Shown one piece after another: positions 28,782 to 38,336 of a stretch of DNA of 64,000 nucleotides. The DNA lies in the NCBI RefSeq assembly GCF_010120595.1, contig NZ_CP038020.1, forward strand, positions 1,426,001-1,490,000. Direction: 5' to 3'. Under the pieces are notes generated by a model. It saw nothing but the letters and a program-made list of their open reading frames with translations, made no database searches and had not been told where the DNA came from. This stretch comes from Streptococcus thermophilus (GTDB lineage: Bacteria > Bacillota > Bacilli > Lactobacillales > Streptococcaceae). A program made the position numbers and the translations under genes. Numbering within the stretch: position 1 is the first letter of the stretch; every line of letters begins with the position of its first letter.

Positions 28782-29537
28782 ATGAAATTTGTTTTTGATT
28801 TGGATGGAACCCTATGTTTTGATGGTATGACCATGTCAAAAGACCTACAAAAGGTTCTTTTAACTGCACCAAAATGCGGGCATGAAATTATTTTTGCAAC
28901 AGCACGCTCTTACAGAGACTGTCTTAGTATTTTAGAAGGAGAATTGAGAAAGCTGACAGTAGTTGGCTTAAACGGTGGTGAAGTCTTTCAAAATGAACGC
29001 TTAGTATCACAATACACAATACCTTCTTCTGCTCTAAGAACGATTGTTAGCTACTGTGATATTTATAATCCCCCTTATTTTATTGATGATACCTTTAATT
29101 ATGCTATTCAAAATTCTGAGCAAATCCCTTTTCTTTCAAATGTTGATCCATTAAACAAAGCAAGGATTTTGCCTGTTCATGAACTTAATGAGCCCATCAA
29201 AGTTGTTATTCCACTTGTAGAGCATGAAGATATACGTGAAGACCTTATCTTTAATCTAAACAAACTGGAATGTTTAGACCTTAGTTATCATGATGTCGAA
29301 AGGTGTCTTTACATTAATCCTAAAGGTGTGACCAAGGCTAGTACTGTTTTAAACCACTTTGGTAAAGACTTTGTAGCTTTTGGAAATGATCAAAATGATA
29401 TTTCTCTTCTCAAAAATGCTATATATGGAGTGCAAATTGGTGATTATCCCTACCTAAATAACTTTGTGGATGAGGTTATTCCTGCAATTAATGCAGTTAT
29501 TGCTGAAAAAATTAGACTACTGTTTGAAAAATTCTAA
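28782..29537 (+). CDS. HAD hydrolase, Cof-type sugar-phosphatase-like
   Basis: A 251-residue HAD IIB (Cof-like) phosphatase. Motif I is MKFVFDLDGTLCFDG at the very N terminus, motif II region IIFATARSY, motif III Lys in NPKGVTKAST, motif IV FGNDQNDISLL. The usual C2B cap lies between. I start at 28782 because motif I must begin close to the N terminus; the upstream in-frame codons run through the -10 box. Members dephosphorylate FMN, pyridoxal phosphate or sugar phosphates; the substrate is unknown. Probably translated from a leaderless mRNA. Confidence 0.87.
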   Translation: MKFVFDLDGTLCFDGMTMSKDLQKVLLTAPKCGHEIIFATARSYRDCLSILEGELRKLTVVGLNGGEVFQNERLVSQYTIPSSALRTIVSYCDIYNPPYFIDDTFNYAIQNSEQIPFLSNVDPLNKARILPVHELNEPIKVVIPLVEHEDIREDLIFNLNKLECLDLSYHDVERCLYINPKGVTKASTVLNHFGKDFVAFGNDQNDISLLKNAIYGVQIGDYPYLNNFVDEVIPAINAVIAEKIRLLFEKF

Positions 29538-29601
29538 ACAAATGCTTAGGCTTATCCCTATATTTACAGTACAATAGTTAAAAAAGTATTGGAGGACTAA
29601 C

Positions 29602-30096
29602 ATGCCAACATTTATTGGAAAACCAGTTACAGTAGCTGAAGACAAGCAACTTCAAGTTGGAGATATCTTGCGTGACTTTAACTTGACAGCCACAGATTTG
29701 AGTCAAAAAACACTTTCAGAATTCGACGGTAAGAAAAAAGTTATCTCTATCCTTCCATCCATTGATACAGGTATCTGTTCAACTCAAACACGTACCTTTA
29801 ACAAGGAATTGTCAGAACTAGATGATATAGTGGTAATTACTATTTCAGTGGACCTACCATTTGCACAAGCTCGTTGGTGTGGTGCTGAAGGTCTTGAAAA
29901 TGCTATCATGCTTTCTGACTACTATGACAATAGTTTCGGAAAAGAATATGGTGTCCTTATCGAAGAATGGCACTTGTTAGCTCGTGCAGTTTTAGTTGCA
30001 GATGCTGACAACAAGATTACCTATGTTGAGTATTTGGACAATATCAATTCAGATCCAAACTATGAAGCAGCAGTGACAGCTGTTAAAAGTTTATAA
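29602..30096 (+). CDS. tpx: Thiol peroxidase (Tpx, atypical 2-Cys peroxiredoxin)
   Basis: A 164-residue peroxiredoxin that reduces H2O2 and alkyl peroxides with thioredoxin. The peroxidatic cysteine is Cys59 in [10 protein letters not shown] (the usual motif is DTxVCxxQ), and the resolving cysteine is Cys93 in ARWCGAEG. Length is typical. TTGGAGG precedes ATG 29602 and TACAAT at about 29570 may be the -10. Followed by a terminator, thus single. In a catalase-negative organism this is a main peroxide defence. Confidence 0.95.
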   Translation: MPTFIGKPVTVAEDKQLQVGDILRDFNLTATDLSQKTLSEFDGKKKVISILPSIDTGICSTQTRTFNKELSELDDIVVITISVDLPFAQARWCGAEGLENAIMLSDYYDNSFGKEYGVLIEEWHLLARAVLVADADNKITYVEYLDNINSDPNYEAAVTAVKSL

Positions 30097-30098
30097 TT

Positions 30099-30122
30099 AA
30101 GAGACTTAGGTCTCTTTTTTTG
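30099..30122 (+). terminator. Terminator of tpx
   Basis: AGAGAC-TTAG-GTCTCT followed by a long T run. Confidence 0.85.
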
Positions 30123-30218
30123 CCTTTATTACAGTTTTCACTTGCAAAAGTATTAGCTTCTTGCTATTATTGTATAGCAATACTCATTACGGATACTAGA
30201 ATATAAAAAGGAAATCCA

Positions 30219-30839
30219 ATGTCTGAAAAAGAAAGACCTCAACTTATTATCGATTACGAAGCTAATACAGATAAACTCGTTCGTTTAGGAGATGTTGTCG
30301 ATCAATTTAAAGGAAAAGCCGTTCCTGCTAAGGCAGAACCAGGAGAGTTTGCAGTTATTAACCTATCGGATATGACAAGCAACGGCATTGCCTACGATAA
30401 CCTAAAGACGTTTTCTGAAGAACGCCGAAAATTATTACGCTTTCTTTTAGAAGATGGTGATGTCCTTATTGCTTCTAAGGGAACGGTTCAGAAAGTTGCT
30501 GTTTTCGAAGATCAAGGCAAGCGTGAAGTAGTCGCTTCATCAAACATAACAGTGCTTCGTCCCAAAGAGAAACTTCGTGGTTTCTACATCAAATTCTTTC
30601 TTGAAACTGAGATTGGGCGTGCCTATTTAGACTATGCTGATAAGGGTAAGGCTGTCCTAAATTTGTCGACAGCTGACCTCTTGGATATTAAAATTCCTGA
30701 GATACCGATTGTTAAGCAAGATTATCAAATTGCTGCTTACTTACGTGGGCGTGCCGATTACCACCGTAAGATGGTTCGTGCAGAGCAGGAGTGGGAAAAT
30801 ATCCAGCAAAACGTTACAGAAGCCCTATTTGGGAATTAA
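30219..30839 (+). CDS. Orphan HsdS-like protein (single type I specificity half-subunit)
   Basis: A 206-residue protein with one target-recognition domain of the Methylase_S fold: VRLGDVVDQFKGKAVPA, the FAVINLSDMTSNGI strand region, EDGDVLIASKGTVQKVAV (the common 'GDvlis..Gt.G.v' segment), SSNITVLRP and FLETEIGRAYLDYADKGK, ending in a helix like the S-subunit spacer (RADYHRKMVRAEQEWENIQQ). Normal HsdS proteins have two such halves; this has one. There is no hsdM or hsdR in the window. Own ribosome site (AAAGGAAATCC) and terminator. It could be a regulator or a module that dimerises with a distant HsdM; function unproven. Confidence 0.75.
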   Translation: MSEKERPQLIIDYEANTDKLVRLGDVVDQFKGKAVPAKAEPGEFAVINLSDMTSNGIAYDNLKTFSEERRKLLRFLLEDGDVLIASKGTVQKVAVFEDQGKREVVASSNITVLRPKEKLRGFYIKFFLETEIGRAYLDYADKGKAVLNLSTADLLDIKIPEIPIVKQDYQIAAYLRGRADYHRKMVRAEQEWENIQQNVTEALFGN

Positions 30840-30841
30840 CA

Positions 30842-30875
30842 AAGCCAACAAACTAAGATTTGTTGGTCTTTTTTT
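30842..30875 (+). terminator. Terminator of the HsdS-like gene
   Basis: CCAACAAA / TTTGTTGG stem followed by CTTTTTTT. Confidence 0.8.
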
Positions 30876-30926
30876 CATTCTTCTCGTGTATAATGGAAGT
30901 AGTAAATATGTTATTAGGAGGTCATT

Positions 30927-31160
30927 ATGACTACCAACACTATAGATTTATCACAACCTGTTGCAACAATCATAAAAGAGCATCCAGAGGTCAAGGAATT
31001 ACTGATTAATCTTGGTTTCAAGCCCTTGTCCAACCCAGCTATGCTAAATACTGTCGGTAAGGTAACAAGTTTAAAAGCTGGCTCTAAGTTATCAAATATT
31101 CCCTTATCTAAAATTAAGCGAACCTTACTGTTCAATGGTTATGATGTCATCGGAGACTAA
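30927..31160 (+). CDS. DUF1858 domain protein
   Basis: Seventy-seven residues forming a single DUF1858-type domain: IDLSQPVATIIKEHPEVKEL and INLGFKPLSNPAMLNTVGKV. AGGAGG precedes ATG 30927. It ends one base before the start of the DUF438/PAS gene, a pairing seen in other Firmicutes, where both genes are thought to form a redox- or NO-responsive unit; this is inference from co-occurrence. The partner gene is broken here, so the function may be lost. Confidence 0.75.
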   Translation: MTTNTIDLSQPVATIIKEHPEVKELLINLGFKPLSNPAMLNTVGKVTSLKAGSKLSNIPLSKIKRTLLFNGYDVIGD

Positions 31161-31161
31161 T

Positions 31162-32516
31162 ATGGAAAACAATCGTATTCAAATACTTAAAGAAATTCTC
31201 CTTGATTTACATCATAGAGCTAGTCCCGAAAGTGTTCAAGAGCGTTTCAATCAACACTTCAAGGGAGTATCTGCACTTGAAATATCTATGATGGAGCATG
31301 AATTGATGGCATCTGAAGATGGGGTTACCTTTGAAGATGTAATGAGTCTCTGTAATGTCCATGCCAACTTATTCAAGGGAGCAATTGCAGATGTCGAAGT
31401 AGCAGATGCTGATCAAGAAGGTCATCCTGTCTATGTTTTCAAGCAAGAAAATCTAGCTCTACGTTCAGCTATACTTCGTATCCGTCGTATCATAGAAAAC
31501 ATCAGTAAGCCTGAAAATGAGCCCTTTAAATCTGATTTATTAAACGGTCTTAAGCATCAGATGACTTTACTTGGGCAATTCCATAATCATTATACGCGTA
31601 AAGAAAAGTTTTTCTTTTCCCATTATGGAGCGTTATGGTCACGATTCACCTCCAAAGGTTATGCGGGGAGTAGATGGCGATATCCGAAAACTCTTTCGAG
31701 ATGCAGAGTCTAAACTCCAAGAACTTTCGAACTCTGATGTTGATATTGAAGAATTCTCAAAAGCATTCGAAACATTTTCGGAAGAATTTGAAGCTATGAT
31801 CTTCAAAGAAGAGGCTATCTTACTTATGATTCTGCTTGAAACCTTCACACAGGATGATTGGCTTTCAATTGCCGAGGAAAGCGATGCCTACGGCTATGCA
31901 ATTATAAAACCCTCAGCTGTCTGGAAACCTAAGCGTGAGAGTTTTGAAGAGGACAATACGAAGACTCCTCAAAAACAGTCTAGGACAAGGACTGAGGAAA
32001 ATACCGAAAATACTCGAATCATCGACACTCCTGAGGGTCAATTCACTATCACCTTCACGCCAAAACCAAAAAATGAATCTGTCGCAAACAGAGAAACCAC
32101 TCAGCCATTTGGTAATGGTTACCTTTCTGTTGAACAGGCTAATCTCATTCTTAATCATCTCCCTTTGGAAATCACTTTTGTTAATAAAGATGATGTTTTC
32201 CAATACTACAATGAATAATGTCCCGGCAGATGAGATGGTCTTTAAACGAACACCTAGCCAAATTGGACGAAATGTTGAACTTTGTCATCCACCCAAAGTA
32301 CTTGATAAGGTCAAGAAAATCTTTAACTTACTCAGAAGTGGGGAACGTGACCAAGTTCCAATGTGGTTCAAGTCTGAACGTTTAGGAAAATTCGTCTATG
32401 TAACTTATGCTGCTGTCAGGGATGACCAGGGGCATTTTCAAGGTGTCTTAGAGTATGTGCAAGATATTCAACCTTTCTTTGAATTGGAAAGTGATCTAAA
32501 TAGAGATATCGATTAA
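31162..32516 (+). pseudogene. DUF438 / hemerythrin-like / PAS protein with two frameshifts
   Basis: The reconstructed 450-residue protein has an N-terminal DUF438 domain (EILLDLHHRASPESVQERF), a hemerythrin-like HHE region (MTLLGQFHNHYTRKEKFFF, then ERYGHDSPPKVM) and a C-terminal PAS domain (LPLEITFVNKDDVFQYYNE, then KRTPSQIGRNVELCHPPKV). The frame slips once in the T-rich codons near 31610 and again near 32215, between YYNE and VPADEM. The three segments remain individually open. Related intact proteins are probable iron-binding sensors. It follows the DUF1858 gene by one base. Confidence 0.85.
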
Positions 32517-32621
32517 AATGAACAAGTAGTCCTGTGATATCTTCTCATTATAAAAGTTAGGAGGTTAGAGATGTTGTTCTCTGCCTCTTTATGTTTCTAC
32601 CTAGCTCTTTAGGATTGCTTT

Positions 32622-32630
32622 TGATATAAT
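32622..32630 (+). promoter_or_regulatory. Extended -10 promoter of a putative leaderless truB mRNA
   Basis: TGATATAAT is a perfect extended -10 (TATAAT at 32625-32630), only seven bases before the ATG of truB; no Shine-Dalgarno intervenes. Confidence 0.55.
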
Positions 32631-32637
32631 TAAAAGT

Positions 32638-33519
32638 ATGATTTCAGGAATTATTAATCTAAAAAAAGAGGCTGGAATGACCAGTCATGATGCTGTTTTT
32701 AAACTACGCAAAATATTACATGAGAAAAAAATTGGGCACGGCGGAACTCTTGATCCAGATGTTACTGGTGTTCTACCTATAGCGGTTGGAAAAGCTACTC
32801 GTGTTATTGAATACATGACTGAAGCGGGTAAAGTCTATGAAGGCGAAATCACCATTGGATTTTCGACAACTACCGAAGATGCTAGTGGAGAAGTCGTCCA
32901 AACAACTCCAATAACAGAGCTAGATGGAGCAACTGTCGATCAGGCGATGGCTAGTTTTGAGGGAGAAATCACACAAATTCCTCCTATGTATTCAGCGGTT
33001 AAGATCAACGGAAAGAAACTTTATGAGTACGCCCGAGCTGGAGAAGAAGTTGAACGTCCCCAACGTCAGGTAAAAATTACCGAGTTTGTCCGAACCTCAC
33101 CTATTGAGCTAGAAAACGGTACCGCAAGATTCACCTTCCGTGTTGCTTGTAGTAAAGGAACTTATGTCCGCACCTTATCTGTTGATTTGGGTGTAAAACT
33201 AGGCTTTGCCAGCCATATGTCTGCTCTGCGTCGAACAGCTTCTGCAGGTTTAACATTAGATTCATCCCTAAGCCTGTCACAAATTTCTGAAATGGTAGAA
33301 GCAGGAGACCAGTCCTTCCTACTCCCTATCGAATTTGGCGTTCAGGACCTGCCAGCCGTACAAGTCACTGAAGATGATGCCAAAGAAATCTCATTTGGTC
33401 GCTTTATTTCAATTAATAGTCAAGAGCCTTTGGTTGCTGCCTTTTTGGGCGATAAAGTTCTAGCTATTATGGAAAAGCGAGGTCAAGTCTATAAACCTAG
33501 AAAAGTATTAAGTCAATGA
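32638..33519 (+). CDS. truB: tRNA pseudouridine-55 synthase
   Basis: A 293-residue TruB making pseudouridine in the T-loop of tRNAs. The catalytic Asp is residue 39 in [17 protein letters not shown], and TYEG-type box [33 protein letters not shown] and the KGTYVRTLS segment are all present. It starts without a Shine-Dalgarno seven bases after a -10 box, suggesting leaderless translation. The stop overlaps the start of ribF by four bases (ATGA), so they are coupled. Confidence 0.95.
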   Translation: MISGIINLKKEAGMTSHDAVFKLRKILHEKKIGHGGTLDPDVTGVLPIAVGKATRVIEYMTEAGKVYEGEITIGFSTTTEDASGEVVQTTPITELDGATVDQAMASFEGEITQIPPMYSAVKINGKKLYEYARAGEEVERPQRQVKITEFVRTSPIELENGTARFTFRVACSKGTYVRTLSVDLGVKLGFASHMSALRRTASAGLTLDSSLSLSQISEMVEAGDQSFLLPIEFGVQDLPAVQVTEDDAKEISFGRFISINSQEPLVAAFLGDKVLAIMEKRGQVYKPRKVLSQ

Positions 33520-34427
33520 AAGTAACGCCGATAACCGATTATAAAGATATCCATCAGGATAAGGAAACCGTCTTGGTCTTAGGGTATTTCGATGCTCTTC
33601 ATCGTGGTCACAAGGTCCTTTTTGATAAGGCACGCCAGATTGCTGATGAAAAACAGCTTGAAGTAGCTGTCCTTACCTTTAACGAGAGCCCTCAACTGAC
33701 TTTCCAACGCTATACAGATGATCTCCTTCTGCATATCACAGCACCTCAGAGACGTTGTGATCTTTTTAAAGCCTATGGCACAGATCAACTTTACTTAACA
33801 GATTTTAATAGTGATTTTGCTCGAACAAGTTCTGACGACTTCATTACACGTTATATTAACCGTCTAAAAGCTCAAGAGATTGTAGTTGGGTTCGACTATA
33901 AATTCGGACACCATCGCACTGATACGGACTATTTAGACCGTAATTTTTCTGGTACTGTTCATGTCATTGAGGAACAGCAAAGTGGTGGCGAAAAGATTTC
34001 ATCAACGCGTGTTCGTCAATTAATCCGAGAAGGCAATGTGAAAGAGGCCAATAATCTCTTAGGACATGAATTCTCTACGCGAGGGATCGTGGTACATGGT
34101 GATGCGCGTGGTCGGACTATTGGTTTTCCAACAGCAAATCTAGCACCTATCGATAGGACTATTCTACCAGCAGATGGTGTCTATGTCGCAGATGTCGTAA
34201 TTGATGGTAAGCGCTATCGTTCCATGACTAGTCTAGGAAAAAACGTCACTTTTGGTGGTACAGAGTTACGTCTTGAAGCCAATATCTTTGATTTTGAAGG
34301 TGATATATATGGAAAAACAATCGAAGTCTTCTGGTTAGATTATATCCGTGATATGATAAAGTTCAATAATATAGACGAGCTATGTGACCAACTGAAAGCG
34401 GATAAAAAAATTGCGGAAAAACTTTAA
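33516..34427 (+). CDS. ribF: Bifunctional riboflavin kinase / FAD synthetase
   Basis: A 303-residue RibF: an N-terminal nucleotidyltransferase domain ([15 protein letters not shown] with the HxGH-like phosphate motif, VGFDYKFGH, and [12 protein letters not shown]) and a C-terminal riboflavin kinase domain ([19 protein letters not shown], and a catalytic Glu in [16 protein letters not shown]). It converts riboflavin to FMN and FAD. Start ATG 33516 overlaps truB's stop. The truB-ribF-spx order is the streptococcal arrangement. Confidence 0.95.
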   Translation: MKVTPITDYKDIHQDKETVLVLGYFDALHRGHKVLFDKARQIADEKQLEVAVLTFNESPQLTFQRYTDDLLLHITAPQRRCDLFKAYGTDQLYLTDFNSDFARTSSDDFITRYINRLKAQEIVVGFDYKFGHHRTDTDYLDRNFSGTVHVIEEQQSGGEKISSTRVRQLIREGNVKEANNLLGHEFSTRGIVVHGDARGRTIGFPTANLAPIDRTILPADGVYVADVVIDGKRYRSMTSLGKNVTFGGTELRLEANIFDFEGDIYGKTIEVFWLDYIRDMIKFNNIDELCDQLKADKKIAEKL

Positions 34428-34497
34428 GAAAGCGTAGCCAAAACTAAGAAAATAATGTATAATATTTTTGGAAAGTTAATGTGAAAGGGGTGTTTGC

Positions 34498-34911
34498 ATG
34501 GTAATTTTATTTTTATCACCTAGCTTCACCAGCTGTAGAAAGGCACGAGCATGGTTGATCAATCATGAAGTTGCTTTTGACGAACGCAATATCATCACGA
34601 GCCCATTAACTCACGATGAATTGATGAATATTTTGTCTCATACGGAAAATGGTACTGATGATATCATTTCAACTCGTTCTAAAGTCTTTCAGAAGTTGAA
34701 TATTGATGTGGATAATTTGACAATTGAGGAGCTCATTCAATTGATTTCTGAATATCCAAATCTTCTTCGTCGACCAATCATTATGGATAACAAACATATG
34801 CAAATTGGTTTTAACGAAGATGAGATTCGTGCCTTTTTGTCTCGTGACTATAGAAAGCAAGAATTGCGTCAAGCGACTATTAGTGCTGAAATTAAGGGTA
34901 ATAATGACTAA
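34498..34911 (+). CDS. spxA: Spx/ArsC-family transcription regulator lacking the first CXXC cysteine
   Basis: A 137-residue Spx, which binds the RNA polymerase alpha subunit and switches on thiol/oxidative-stress genes. Everything fits SpxA of streptococci: [31 protein letters not shown], the LLRRPIIMD loop and [11 protein letters not shown]. The redox switch is normally C10-x-x-C13, but here residue 10 is Phe ([11 protein letters not shown]), with only Cys13 left; codon TTC replaces the expected TGC/TGT. The protein should thus not form the activating disulfide. Gene position after ribF matches SpxA1 of other streptococci. Its stop overlaps the UPF0223 gene by eight bases. Confidence 0.88.
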   Translation: MVILFLSPSFTSCRKARAWLINHEVAFDERNIITSPLTHDELMNILSHTENGTDDIISTRSKVFQKLNIDVDNLTIEELIQLISEYPNLLRRPIIMDNKHMQIGFNEDEIRAFLSRDYRKQELRQATISAEIKGNND

Positions 34912-35185
34912 AGGAAATTATTCCTACCCACTCGATCCATCATGGAGCACTGAGGAAATTACCACAGTGCTTCATTTTTTGAGTCAGGTAGAAAAAGCAT
35001 ATGAGAGTAAGGTTGACCGTGATCAGCTCTTGGAGGCTTATAAGGCGTTTAAAACAGTTGTTCCAGGAAAAGCACCTGAAAAGCAACTAGACAAGGCCTT
35101 CCAAGAAGCAAGCGGTTTTTCAACCTACCAAGCTGTCAGAGCTGCTAAAGCAAAAGAAAAAGGATTTGTAACACTTGGAAAATAA
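34904..35185 (+). CDS. UPF0223 family protein
   Basis: Ninety-three residues, start ATG 34904 inside the end of spx[33 protein letters not shown] and [23 protein letters not shown] ending (here [18 protein letters not shown]). This small helical family of Bacilli has no known function. Tight overlaps on both sides (8 bases with spxA, 11 with the next gene) show one co-translated operon. Confidence 0.88.
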   Translation: MTKGNYSYPLDPSWSTEEITTVLHFLSQVEKAYESKVDRDQLLEAYKAFKTVVPGKAPEKQLDKAFQEASGFSTYQAVRAAKAKEKGFVTLGK

Positions 35186-35942
35186 ACTTGTTTTTGCTAA
35201 AGAAATCATCAAGGAAGCTGGGGCGTTTATTAAAAAAAGTTTGAGTAAAACAATCACGGTAGAGGAAAAGTCTGCTTTTGATGATTTAGTAACTAATATT
35301 GATAAACAAACGCAAGATTTACTGGTAGCACGCATTAAATCAGCTTTCCCAACAGACAATATTTTGGCTGAAGAAAATAACATGGTTCATAATATCAAAG
35401 ATGGAAACGTCTGGGTCTTGGATCCTATTGATGGGACAGTCAATTTTATCGTCCAACAGGATAATTTCTGTGTCATGATTGCCTATTACGAAAAGGGACA
35501 GGGAAAATTTGGCCTAATATACAACGTTATGGCTGATCAGCTTTTCTATGGTGGGGGTCAGTTTGACGTATACTGCAACGATAAATTGCTTTCACCATAT
35601 AAGAGACGTCCTCTGGATCGTTGTCTAGTAGGTAGTAACGCTGCTATGTACGCTAAAAATTACCATGGCATAAAAGGATTCATTGACAAAACTTTGGGTG
35701 TTCGAGTGTATGGTGGTGCTGGTCTAAGTATGTCCAAGGTCCTTTCTGGTCAAATTTTAGCTTACTTTTCAGTTATTTACCCATGGGATTATGCTGCAGC
35801 AAGTATTATGGGAAAAAAATTGGACTACCAACTTGAAACCATTACTGGAGAGCTACTTGATTATTCTAGTCGCCAAGCTGTGATGCTTGTTCCCAAAGAT
35901 AGACTTGAAGAAATCAGAGATATTCTTAACTCAGAAAATTAA
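35175..35942 (+). CDS. Inositol monophosphatase family protein
   Basis: A 255-residue Mg2+/Li+-dependent phosphatase of the IMPase/FBPase superfamily. Metal-site motifs: AEENN (Glu of motif EE), [13 protein letters not shown] (DPxDGTxN) and the later [10 protein letters not shown] (WDxAAG-type). The start is a TTG at 35175 overlapping the UPF0223 stop, with AAAAAGGA upstream. Possible substrates are inositol phosphate, NADP(H) or PAP (as in CysQ-like proteins); I cannot tell which. Co-transcribed with spxA. Confidence 0.88.
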   Translation: MENKLVFAKEIIKEAGAFIKKSLSKTITVEEKSAFDDLVTNIDKQTQDLLVARIKSAFPTDNILAEENNMVHNIKDGNVWVLDPIDGTVNFIVQQDNFCVMIAYYEKGQGKFGLIYNVMADQLFYGGGQFDVYCNDKLLSPYKRRPLDRCLVGSNAAMYAKNYHGIKGFIDKTLGVRVYGGAGLSMSKVLSGQILAYFSVIYPWDYAAASIMGKKLDYQLETITGELLDYSSRQAVMLVPKDRLEEIRDILNSEN

Positions 35943-36023
35943 CTTTAAAAATATATACTATTCTGGACAAATCAGAATAGCAAGTTCTCTTGGGTGGTCC
36001 AGTTTTTTGATAGAAAGGAAACT

Positions 36024-37334
36024 ATGAAATTTCCATCAGATTTTATAGAAAAATATAAAGACTTACTTGGTGCTGAAGCGGAGGAATTCTTTACATCTTT
36101 TGATCAAGAAGCCGTGTCTGCCTACCGCATTAACCCTCTTAAAAAGCAGCAGAAGGACTATCCTGATCCTATTCCTGGAACACCTTGGGGCCATTACGGT
36201 AAAATTTCAGGAAAATCTTCTGACCACGCGACTGGTTTAGTTTATTCTCAAGAACCAGCTGCTCAAATGGTTGCTCAAGTGGCAGCTCCATCAAAAGGAA
36301 GCCGTGTTCTAGACTTAGCCGCAGCACCAGGCGGAAAATCCACGCATCTCCTAAGCTATCTGGATAATACAGGTTTACTCGTCAGCAACGAAATCAATTT
36401 CAAACGTAGCAAGGTTCTAGTTGAGAATATTGAGCGATTTGGTGCTAAAAATGTTGTTGTGACTAATACGTCAGCTGATAAACTAGCCAAAGTTTTTAAA
36501 AATTATTTTGATATGATTGTCTTTGATGGACCATGTTCTGGAGAAGGAATGTTTCGCAAGGACCCTGATGCAATCCAGTATTGGCACAAGGACTATCCTA
36601 GTGAACTGGCACAATTGCAGAAGGACATCCTAGCAGATGGTTTGAAGATGTTAGCCCCAGGAGGACAATTAGTTTACTCAACATGTACCTGGTCTCCTGA
36701 GGAAAATGAAGGTGTTGTTGCTTGGATTTTAGAGAATTACCCTGACCTTGAATTGGTGGCAATCCCTAAATTGAACGGGATGAGCGATGGGATTGATTTT
36801 CCAGAAACGGCTCGAATGTATCCACACCATTTCAAGGGGGAAGGTCAGTTTGTGGCAAAATTCCAGGATAAGCGCATGCCTGAGCAGTCATGCATCAAAG
36901 AGGGGAAAACAAACCTCAATAAGGAGCAAAAACAGCTCTGGGATGATTTTGTTAAAAAACACCTTAAGCTACCTCTAGACGGTTTACTACAAGTCTTTGG
37001 CGACAACCTCTATCTACTTCCTAGGGGACTACCAGATCTTTCCAAAGTTAAAATCGCACGCAATGGCTTGCATCTTGGCATCTTCAAGAAAAAACGTTTT
37101 GAGCCAAGTTTTGCACTTGGAATTGCTTTAACATCGGATGAAGTAGTCTCAAGTATAGAGTTAACTCAAGAACAATTTGCACAGTATGCCTCTGGTAATG
37201 TGGTTACACTTGACCAAACGTTAGAAAACGGTTGGTATCAACTTTTGGTAGATGGTAATGGATTTGGCTTTGCTAAGGTTATTGGAAATACTTTAAAAAA
37301 CTACTATCCTAAGGGTTTAAGATTCCATATTTGA
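36024..37334 (+). CDS. rsmF: rRNA (cytosine-C5-)-methyltransferase, RsmF-type
   Basis: A 436-residue NOL1/NOP2/Sun methyltransferase. SAM-binding VLDLAAAPGGKSTHL lies near residue 95, the first active-site Cys in FDGPCSGEGMF near residue 170 and the catalytic Cys in VYSTCTWSPEENE near residue 220. A C-terminal RNA-binding extension (LYLLPRGLPDL, then GLHLGIFKKKRFEPS) is typical of RsmF-like members. The start ATG 36024 has AGAAAGGAA upstream; the frame open from 35994 is longer but lacks such a site. Confidence 0.92.
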   Translation: MKFPSDFIEKYKDLLGAEAEEFFTSFDQEAVSAYRINPLKKQQKDYPDPIPGTPWGHYGKISGKSSDHATGLVYSQEPAAQMVAQVAAPSKGSRVLDLAAAPGGKSTHLLSYLDNTGLLVSNEINFKRSKVLVENIERFGAKNVVVTNTSADKLAKVFKNYFDMIVFDGPCSGEGMFRKDPDAIQYWHKDYPSELAQLQKDILADGLKMLAPGGQLVYSTCTWSPEENEGVVAWILENYPDLELVAIPKLNGMSDGIDFPETARMYPHHFKGEGQFVAKFQDKRMPEQSCIKEGKTNLNKEQKQLWDDFVKKHLKLPLDGLLQVFGDNLYLLPRGLPDLSKVKIARNGLHLGIFKKKRFEPSFALGIALTSDEVVSSIELTQEQFAQYASGNVVTLDQTLENGWYQLLVDGNGFGFAKVIGNTLKNYYPKGLRFHI

Positions 37335-37355
37335 AGCCTGTAATCAAACTTTAAC

Positions 37356-37385
37356 ATGACATAATTAACCTAGACTTGGTATAAT
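37356..37385 (+). promoter_or_regulatory. Probable promoter of the pst operon
   Basis: TATAAT at 37380-37385 with ATGACA-like -35 at 37356-37361 (18-base spacer), about 75 bases before pstS. A PnpR/PhoB-type repeat was looked for but none is clear. Confidence 0.5.
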
Positions 37386-37458
37386 TAATTTAATGTCTTT
37401 TAACAGTATATATTGAAGGCATTGGTTAAATTTTGTGACAACATATCGGAGGATAGAA

Positions 37459-38334
37459 ATGAAAAAAACAAAAGGCCTTGCAGTGATTTTATCACTGGCA
37501 ATGGCCATGCTAGTCTTAACTGGTTGTGCCTCTTGGATTGACCGTGGTCAGTCCATTAAAGCAGTTGGTTCTACGGCTCTTCAACCCTTAGTAGAAGCAG
37601 CATCATATGGTTTCGCTGAAAAGAATCCTGAAATTGTGGTTAACGTCCAAGGGGGCGGTTCTGGTACTGGACTTTCCCAAGTGCAATCAGGTGCTGTTGA
37701 AATTGGGAATAGTGACCTTTTCGCTGAGGAAAAATCTGGAATCGATGCCAGTAAGCTCGTAGACTTTCAAGTTGCAGTTGCAGGTATTGCAGTTATCACT
37801 AATCAGAAAGTATCCGTTGATAATTTGACAACAGAACAACTTCGTAAAATCTTCACTGGAAAAATCACAAACTGGAAACAGCTTGGTGGACAGGATTTGG
37901 AAATTACAATCATTAACCGCGCAGCTAGCTCAGGAACACGCGCAACTTTCGATGCTGTGATTATGGATGGCAAATCACCAATCCGTACCCAGGAGCAAGA
38001 TTCTAACGGAATGGTTAAGTCAATTGTCGCTCAGACACCAGGTGCTATTTCATACCTATCATTTGCTTACCTTGATGATTCAGTTAAAACATTGAAACTA
38101 AATGGATTTGAACCTAATGCGAAAAATGTTGCAACTAACGATTGGCCTATTTGGTCCTACGAGCATATGTATACTAAAGGGAAACCTAATAGCTACACCA
38201 AACAATTTTTAGACTACATGTTTAGTGACGAGGTTCAAGAAAATATCGTTAAAAAAATGGGATACATTCCAATTCATACTATGAAAGTTACTAAGGATGC
38301 TGACGGCAAGGTTACAAAGAAGAGTGAGGAGTAA
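37459..38334 (+). CDS. pstS: Phosphate-binding lipoprotein of the Pst transporter
   Basis: A 291-residue high-affinity phosphate receptor. Signal peptide with lipobox LTGC, lipidated Cys23, so it is anchored outside the membrane. [14 protein letters not shown] near residue 40, [21 protein letters not shown] and [12 protein letters not shown] are the phosphate-binding loops of PstS. Start ATG 37459 follows CGGAGGAT; the frame from 37435 is less likely. First gene of pstS-pstC-pstA-pstB2-pstB1-phoU, all tightly spaced. Confidence 0.95.
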   Translation: MKKTKGLAVILSLAMAMLVLTGCASWIDRGQSIKAVGSTALQPLVEAASYGFAEKNPEIVVNVQGGGSGTGLSQVQSGAVEIGNSDLFAEEKSGIDASKLVDFQVAVAGIAVITNQKVSVDNLTTEQLRKIFTGKITNWKQLGGQDLEITIINRAASSGTRATFDAVIMDGKSPIRTQEQDSNGMVKSIVAQTPGAISYLSFAYLDDSVKTLKLNGFEPNAKNVATNDWPIWSYEHMYTKGKPNSYTKQFLDYMFSDEVQENIVKKMGYIPIHTMKVTKDADGKVTKKSEE

Positions 38335-38336
38335 TC

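Noticed and set aside
30160-30179. TTGCTA / TAGCAA inverted repeat before the HsdS-like gene
   Set aside because: Only six-base arms in AT-rich DNA; likely chance.
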